A stretch of DNA of 10,044 nucleotides from JAEDES01 sp964616405 (GTDB lineage: Bacteria > Bacillota_I > Bacilli_A > RF39 > UBA660): the NCBI GenBank assembly GCA_964616405.1, contig CAZTRE010000041.1:1-10044 (forward strand), written 5' to 3'. The notes beneath the pieces are model-generated. The model saw nothing but the letters and a program-made list of their open reading frames with translations. It was not told where the DNA came from and did no database searches. The position numbers and the translations under genes were made by a program. Positions 6,361 to 10,044 of the stretch are shown here, piece by piece (positions within the stretch are counted from its first letter, which is position 1; each line of letters starts with the position of its first letter).

Positions 6361-6701
6361 AAAGAAAAGACATTCAAAAGATTTATACAACACCTGGCAT
6401 TATATTATTAATATTGATGGTAATGCAAAAATATTAATTAATTGTAACTTCAGCATTGATATAAAAAGCTAAATTTTGTCCCGAGTTTGATAGGGTATCA
6501 TTTTACAATATTATCAGTATTATAATTTGATAATCTTACCTATAGAGTTTTCTTTCTCTTTACTTGGTTACAGCATCTCGGCCTTTGATAAGTTATTACT
6601 TTAAAGCATTCGCTCCCCAATTTTGCACGTACATTAACTATTTTCTCATTCTAGTTTTGGCTAAAAGAAGAAACCTTACTAATGAACGTCACCGAGATTA
6701 C
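6330..6701 (-). ncRNA. Candidate structured non-coding RNA (about 370 nt), unassigned
   Basis: A minus-strand unit bounded by a near-consensus promoter and a U-tailed terminator, with no reading frame. Its 5' 135 bases fold as nested helices. P1 is AUCUCGG with CCGAGAU (plus positions 6692-6698 with 6575-6581). P2 inside it is ACGUUCAUUA with UAAUGUACGU (6680-6689 with 6627-6636, one U-U mismatch). P3 inside P2 is UUUUAG-CCAAAA-CUAGAA (6649-6666). A purine-rich GGGGAGCGAA follows P2. Downstream are AUUAUCA/UGAUAAU (6510-6534) and UGAUA-CCC-UAUCA (6488-6500). This resembles a riboswitch-type or other regulatory RNA fold, but no gene follows in the same direction before the terminator. I recognise no named family. 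Confidence 0.58.
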
Positions 6702-6707
6702 ACTATA

Positions 6708-6736
6708 AATATAATATAAAATTGTAAATTTGTCAA
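6708..6736 (-). promoter_or_regulatory. Promoter of the minus-strand ncRNA
   Basis: On the minus strand TTGACA (complement of 6731-6736) is followed after 17 bases by TATATT (complement of 6708-6713). Predicted transcription start is near 6701, just before the left strand of helix P1. Confidence 0.75.
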
Positions 6737-6776
6737 CGATGATTTTTGAAAATAAAGGTAATTCTTTTAAACTTGG

Positions 6777-6805
6777 TTGCTTTTGGATTTTGTTTACGAT
6801 ATAAT
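6777..6805 (+). promoter_or_regulatory. Promoter of the lipoprotein gene
   Basis: TTGCTT (6777-6782), a 17-base spacer and TATAAT (6800-6805). Transcription would begin near 6812, ahead of the GGTAGG ribosome binding site at 6827-6832. This rules out the in-frame TTG at 6746 as the start. Confidence 0.65.
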
Positions 6806-6838
6806 TTATCTAGAATAGGGTCAAATGGTAGGATGTTT

Positions 6839-7675
6839 ATGAGGAAAAGAATAAAGATTTTTGGAATATTATTAAGTGTATTATTTTTATGTAGCGGATG
6901 TGATATGGCTTATTCAGGAACTACTAGAGATATTAGGCATTCTGGTTTTAGTGTTTCTAATGCTGAATTTGAGTGCCCTAATTTATTTCCATCAAAAACT
7001 GGTTATGAAAAAATTAAATTTTTTTCTAATATATACGCAATTACGACAGATGGAAAATTTTATTCTTTATCGTTAGGTAAGAAATATCAAAATAATTTAA
7101 ACTGTAAAGTTCCTGAGAATTTAGCAAACAAAGAAGTTGTGGCTATCATGGATAATAAGATTGTTAAGACTAGAGATGGTAGATTATATTATATTGTTTC
7201 ATCTGATAATAGTCCGGCATTTACTGAAGTACCTACAAGTGATGCAGAGTATGCTGTTTATAAAATGCTATTTGAGGAAGCAGGGGCAATAAAAATTATG
7301 ACAGTGGATACTAGTAATGGGTATTATTATGTGTTAAAAGAAGATGGTAATGTTTATAATATTGTTTTAGCTAAAAATGATAATGGCGTTAGTAAAGCAA
7401 GTAGTTCCATTGTTTATGGTAGAAGTGCTTATGGCGGAAATATAATTGATTTTAATTATATAGGTCAAGCGTCTGGTACTTTCGTAAGAACAGAAACACA
7501 GATATTTAGAATGATGGCGCAAAATGATGAAGAGTGTTCTAAATATGCTGATGTAGCATGTCAGTATAAAATGTTATTAGATGAAAATCTTAGTAAACAT
7601 TATGAAAATATTTTAGGCTTTAGTGGTAATTTCTTAATTACTGATTATGGTAAACAATTTAGTGCAGCGGCATAA
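6839..7675 (+). CDS. Lipoprotein with RCC1/propeller-like repeats, function unknown
   Basis: 278 residues. The frame is open from a TTG at 6746, but ATG 6839 is the better start: GGTAGG (6827-6832) is six bases upstream, a promoter lies just before it, and the N-terminus becomes a short lipoprotein signal, MRKRIKIFGILLSVLFLCSGC, with the lipidated cysteine at residue 21. The residue at -3 is Cys, a little unusual for a lipobox. The mature protein has five segments of the form DG-x-[YF] or similar: ITTDGKFYSL (68-77), KTRDGRLYYI (110-119), LKEDGNVYNI (166-175), RTETQIFRM (217-225) and ITDYGKQFSA (267-276). Their spacing of 42-56 residues recalls RCC1-type beta-propeller blades. It should sit on the outer face of the membrane. 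It is followed by a terminator, so it is a single-gene unit. No function can be assigned. Confidence 0.78.
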   Translation: MRKRIKIFGILLSVLFLCSGCDMAYSGTTRDIRHSGFSVSNAEFECPNLFPSKTGYEKIKFFSNIYAITTDGKFYSLSLGKKYQNNLNCKVPENLANKEVVAIMDNKIVKTRDGRLYYIVSSDNSPAFTEVPTSDAEYAVYKMLFEEAGAIKIMTVDTSNGYYYVLKEDGNVYNIVLAKNDNGVSKASSSIVYGRSAYGGNIIDFNYIGQASGTFVRTETQIFRMMAQNDEECSKYADVACQYKMLLDENLSKHYENILGFSGNFLITDYGKQFSAAA

Positions 7676-7679
7676 GATT

Positions 7680-7703
7680 AGGAGAATAATTTCTCCTTTT
7701 TTT
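7680..7703 (+). terminator. Terminator after the lipoprotein gene
   Basis: AGGAGAA (7680-7686) pairs with TTCTCCT (7691-7697) around a TAAT loop, with a seven-T tail. Confidence 0.88.
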
Positions 7704-7730
7704 ATTTTGTAAAGGGATGAAATTAATTAG

Positions 7731-7759
7731 CAGACAATTGATTAGAATTTTGGTATAAT
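7731..7759 (+). promoter_or_regulatory. Promoter of the methyltransferase-pseudouridine synthase operon
   Basis: CAGACA (7731-7736, four of six to consensus), a 17-base spacer, then TATAAT (7754-7759) with a TGG extension (7751-7753). The ATG at 7760 directly follows the -10 box and would be upstream of the transcript start, so it is not the translation start. Confidence 0.7.
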
Positions 7760-7786
7760 ATGTACAGATGGTTTAGAGGTGAAGAG

Positions 7787-8659
7787 ATGTTATTAGCTAA
7801 TGAGTGGGAGGATTATGAAATAATTGATGCTTCCAATGGATTAAAACTTGAAAGATGGAAAGATATATATTTATTAAGGCCGGATCCACAAATTGTTTGG
7901 AATAATGGTGATTTGTTAGAAAAATATCATTCAATGATTGATGCTGTTTACTATAGAAGTAATAAAGGCGGAGGTCATTGGGAAAATTTAAAAAATATAC
8001 CTGGTAGTTGGAAATTAAAATATAAAGATTTAACTTTTAATATTAAACAGATGGGCTTTAAACATACGGGTTTGTTCCCCGAACAAGCAGTTAATTGGGA
8101 TTTTATGATTAATAAAATTAAGAAGACTAATCGTCCAATTAAAGTCTTAAATTTATTTGCATATACCGGAGGAGCAAGTGTTGCGTGTTTAAGTGCAGGC
8201 GCTAGTGTTACACATGTTGATAGTTCAAGAGGAATGGTTGATTGGTGTAAAGAAAATGTTAAGAGTAGTGGAATGGAAGATTATCCAATTAGGTATTTAG
8301 TGGATGATGTTGTGAAATTTGTCCAACGTGAAATTCGTCGTGGGAATAAGTATGATGCGATTATAATGGATCCACCAAGTTATGGAAGAGGGGCTAATGG
8401 TGAGGTTTGGGATATTGAAAAGAACCTTAATTATCTAGTAGAAATTTGTTGTGAGATTTTAAGTGACGAACCATTATTCTTTTTAATTAATTCATATACA
8501 ACAGGTCTTTCATCAACCGTACTTTCAAATATTTTGAGAATGACGGTTAATAAGAAACAGGACGGAAAAATTAGTTGTGGAGAAGTAGGTATTCCAATAA
8601 AAGAAAATAATTTGGTTTTACCATGCGGTATTTATGGAAGATGGGAAAGCAATGAATAA
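7787..8659 (+). CDS. Class I SAM-dependent methyltransferase (RlmI-like, COG1092 group)
   Basis: 290 residues from ATG 7787, which has AGAGGTGA (7775-7782) in front; an upstream in-frame ATG at 7760 abuts the -10 box and is rejected. The protein has the Rossmann methyltransferase core: HTGLFPEQ (93-100) ahead of motif I, NLFAYTGGAS (122-131) as the SAM-binding motif I, an acidic residue after strand 2 (HVDSS, D145), and DPPSY (195-199) as motif IV. HTGLFPEQ and NLFAYTGG are typical of the RlmI/RlmK-like rRNA methyltransferases. It lacks an N-terminal PUA domain of the classical RlmI kind; about 90 residues precede the core. It overlaps the pseudouridine synthase gene by eight bases, which supports a role in rRNA modification. 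The exact target base is not known. Confidence 0.87.
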   Translation: MLLANEWEDYEIIDASNGLKLERWKDIYLLRPDPQIVWNNGDLLEKYHSMIDAVYYRSNKGGGHWENLKNIPGSWKLKYKDLTFNIKQMGFKHTGLFPEQAVNWDFMINKIKKTNRPIKVLNLFAYTGGASVACLSAGASVTHVDSSRGMVDWCKENVKSSGMEDYPIRYLVDDVVKFVQREIRRGNKYDAIIMDPPSYGRGANGEVWDIEKNLNYLVEICCEILSDEPLFFLINSYTTGLSSTVLSNILRMTVNKKQDGKISCGEVGIPIKENNLVLPCGIYGRWESNE

Positions 8660-9311
8660 GTTAAATGTATTATATGAAGATAATCATATTATTGTAGTAG
8701 AAAAACCAGCTAATGTTTTATCTCAAGGGGATGAAACAAAAGATATATCTTTGCTTGATATGGTTCGAGAATATATTAAAGAAAAATATAACAAACCGGG
8801 TAATGTTTATATCGGTTTAGTTCATAGACTCGATAGACCAGTAGGTGGATTAATGGTTTTTGCGAGAACATCAAAAGCGGCAAGCAGACTTAGTAAGCAA
8901 GTTAGTGAAAGAAGTTTTTCTAAAAAGTATTTGGCTTGTGTGAAAGGAAAAATGGAAAAAGAAAGTGACACATTTATAGATTACTTGCTTAGGTTGAAAA
9001 ATGGAAATACTATTGTTTCTAAAGAAGGAAAAAAAGCAGTTTTATCTTATAAAGTCCTTGAGTATAATAAAAAAATTGATGCTAGTATGGTAGAGGTTTC
9101 GTTAGAGACCGGAAGACATCATCAAATTAGAGTTCAATTTGCGAGTAGAGGTCATTATTTACTCGGTGATCAACGTTATGGCTGTCAAGATAGGACCCCG
9201 ATTGCACTATATGCATACTGTCTAGAATTTGTCCACCCAGTGTCAAGAGAAAGAATGATATTTACTTTAAAACCAGCAGCAGTAGGATATTGGACAAGCT
9301 TTACAGTGTAA
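8652..9311 (+). CDS. RluA-family RNA pseudouridine synthase
   Basis: 219 residues from ATG 8652 (MNKLNVLYEDNHIIVVEKP), chosen over the in-frame ATG at 8634 because family members normally begin just before the LYEDNHIIVVEKP strand. It overlaps the stop of the methyltransferase gene by eight bases. The catalytic motif is HRLDRPVGG with the nucleophilic aspartate at 61, and the second conserved motif TGRHHQIR lies at 153-160. It isomerises uridine to pseudouridine in rRNA or tRNA. There is no N-terminal S4 domain, which resembles the short RluA/RluC-like proteins that often follow other RNA modification genes. The target site cannot be read from sequence. A terminator follows, so it closes a two-gene operon. 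Confidence 0.92.
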   Translation: MNKLNVLYEDNHIIVVEKPANVLSQGDETKDISLLDMVREYIKEKYNKPGNVYIGLVHRLDRPVGGLMVFARTSKAASRLSKQVSERSFSKKYLACVKGKMEKESDTFIDYLLRLKNGNTIVSKEGKKAVLSYKVLEYNKKIDASMVEVSLETGRHHQIRVQFASRGHYLLGDQRYGCQDRTPIALYAYCLEFVHPVSRERMIFTLKPAAVGYWTSFTV

Positions 9312-9329
9312 AGAATTTATCTGAAAAAT

Positions 9330-9357
9330 AAAATGTTTGCATTTGCAAGCGTTTTTT
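9330..9357 (+). terminator. Terminator after the pseudouridine synthase gene
   Basis: AAAATGTTTGC (9330-9340) pairs with GCAAGCGTTTT (9345-9355) through an ATTT loop, with two G-U pairs, and ends in six Ts. Confidence 0.82.
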
Positions 9358-9371
9358 GTTATCATTATATT
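9343..9371 (+). promoter_or_regulatory. Possible promoter of the PVVE-repeat gene
   Basis: TTGCAA (9343-9348), 17 bases, then TATATT (9366-9371). The -35 box overlaps the preceding terminator hairpin. The match is moderate in a very AT-rich setting. Confidence 0.4.
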
Positions 9372-9401
9372 AGAATTATAAGAATAAAGGGAGTCGATCA
9401 T

Positions 9402-10044
9402 ATGAAATTTGATTTAGAATGGTTAATGTCTGTTCCAGGTTTGTTAATTGTTGGAGGAACATTATTATTATTAATCGCTATTATTATTTTGATTGTTACA
9501 TCAAGTAAATCTAAGAAAGAGAAGAAAAAAGCTGAGGAAGCTAATTCGACAGATGCAGTAGCAGTTGCGACTCCTAATCCAGTGATGGAAGCACCTATGG
9601 TAGCAGCACAAGAGCCGATTCCGGTTGCTGATCCAGCGTCAGTAGAAGTTGTTGCACCTGCACCGACTCCAGTAGTTGAACCTACACCAGTTGCTGTTTC
9701 ACCAGCAGCAGTTGCACCAACTCCAGTGGTTGAAGTAGCGCCAGTTGTCGGTGATGCAACACCTGTTATTAATGAAGTATCAGCTGCACCTATGGTAGAA
9801 GAAATGCCTATTGCTCCTGAGGTTCCACCAGCAACACCAGTGGTTGAAGCTGTTCCTACTGCAGTTATACCAACTCCAGTGGTTGAAGCAACACCAACAC
9901 CAGTTGCACCTGCCGTTGTTGATGCTCCAGTAGTTGAACCGGTACCAGTTGCTCCTGTTGTTGCTGATACCACAACAGTTCAAGCAGCACCTGCGGAGGC
10001 TCCTATTATATATGGAGGAGCTAGTCCAGTGGTACCTGCTGATA
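9402..10044 (+). CDS. Membrane-anchored Pro/Val/Ala-rich protein with PVVE repeats (partial)
   Basis: The frame is open from ATG 9402 (AAGGGAG at 9387-9393 upstream) to the right edge, 214 residues with no stop, so the C-terminus is missing. Residues 1-11 are soluble, 12-33 are a single hydrophobic helix (VPGLLIVGGTLLLLIAIIIL), and a Lys-rich stretch follows (36-43, KSKKEKKK). By the positive-inside rule the long C-terminal part is probably cytoplasmic. From residue 52 onward it is low-complexity Pro/Val/Ala/Thr/Glu with PVVE at 90-93, 108-111, 146-149, 159-162 and 176-179. At the end of the window the composition changes to IIYGGASPVVPAD, which may begin another domain. The repeat region looks like a flexible linker. 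Two antiparallel open frames here are mirror images of this repeat and are not genes. Function unknown. Confidence 0.8.
   Translation, partial: MKFDLEWLMSVPGLLIVGGTLLLLIAIIILIVTSSKSKKEKKKAEEANSTDAVAVATPNPVMEAPMVAAQEPIPVADPASVEVVAPAPTPVVEPTPVAVSPAAVAPTPVVEVAPVVGDATPVINEVSAAPMVEEMPIAPEVPPATPVVEAVPTAVIPTPVVEATPTPVAPAVVDAPVVEPVPVAPVVADTTTVQAAPAEAPIIYGGASPVVPAD

Noticed and set aside
6380..6700. Minus RNA as a TPP or lysine riboswitch (short stretches such as GGGGAGCG and AUAAUGCCAG look familiar)
   Set aside because: The rest of the conserved cores is missing or in the wrong order, and no gene of thiamine or lysine metabolism follows.
6746..6838. N-terminal extension of the lipoprotein from a TTG codon
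   Set aside because: A TATAAT promoter box lies inside it, and the downstream ATG has a good ribosome binding site and a signal peptide.
9398..9973. Long minus-strand frame rich in Gly, Ala, Thr and Ser
   Set aside because: It is the complement of the Pro/Val/Ala repeat in the real plus-strand gene, which has a ribosome binding site, a membrane helix and a sensible N-terminus. Its translation is low-complexity GATSTTG-like sequence with no start signal.
9780..9983. Short minus-strand frame rich in Cys, Trp, Asn and Ser
   Set aside because: Another antisense reading of the same repeat, with no ribosome binding site or recognisable domain.

Overview
The window is very AT-rich, uses the standard genetic code with tryptophan as TGG, has Shine-Dalgarno sites of the AAGGAG/GGAGG type, and ends most genes with compact U-tailed hairpins. 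With the gene types present (dCMP deaminase of the ComEB type, PadR regulator, hemolysin III, DagK-type lipid kinase, short lipoprotein), this points to an uncultured low-GC Bacillota/Bacilli organism, perhaps one of the Mollicutes-like gut lineages. That placement is an inference from composition and gene content, with no marker gene behind it.

Left part (1-2800): the tail of an unknown gene and its terminator, then a two-gene translationally coupled unit. The first gene encodes a HerA/DUF87-like conjugation-type ATPase with no transmembrane anchor. The second encodes a Cys-rich protein whose C-terminal half is a run of six-residue repeats. A 13-bp hairpin at 2766-2797 serves as a bidirectional terminator between this unit and a leftward dCMP deaminase gene (2820-3371). 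No relaxase, integrase or other transfer gene is visible here, so this may be the edge or a remnant of a mobile element.

Middle part (3400-5600): a divergent PadR regulator is followed by a membrane protein that joins a PadR-associated HAAS-like N-terminal domain to a hemolysin III seven-helix domain. A perfect 19-bp palindrome sits on the -10 box in front of padR and is a good candidate autoregulatory operator. A diacylglycerol-kinase-family lipid kinase follows with its own extended -10 promoter, giving a stretch concerned with the cell envelope.

The most unusual part is the 1.24-kb gene-free stretch 5600-6838. It appears to hold two convergent non-coding RNA genes. The plus-strand one (about 5648-6232, near 585 nt) has a consensus TTGACA/TGnTATAAT promoter, internal repeated sequence blocks, a structured 3' domain and a strong terminator. 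The minus-strand one (about 6701 down to 6330, near 370 nt) has a TTGACA-N17-TATATT promoter, nested long-range helices at its 5' end and its own U-tailed terminator. Neither matches tmRNA, RNase P RNA, SRP RNA or a riboswitch that I can recognise. The plus RNA is in the size class of the large ornate bacterial RNAs (ROOL, GOLLD), but I see no sequence proof of membership.

Right part (6839-10044): a lipoprotein with RCC1/propeller-like DG-x-[YF] repeats, an overlapping pair of RNA-modifying enzymes (a class I SAM methyltransferase of the RlmI-like COG1092 group and an RluA-family pseudouridine synthase), and a membrane-anchored Pro/Val/Ala-rich protein with PVVE repeats that runs off the end of the window.
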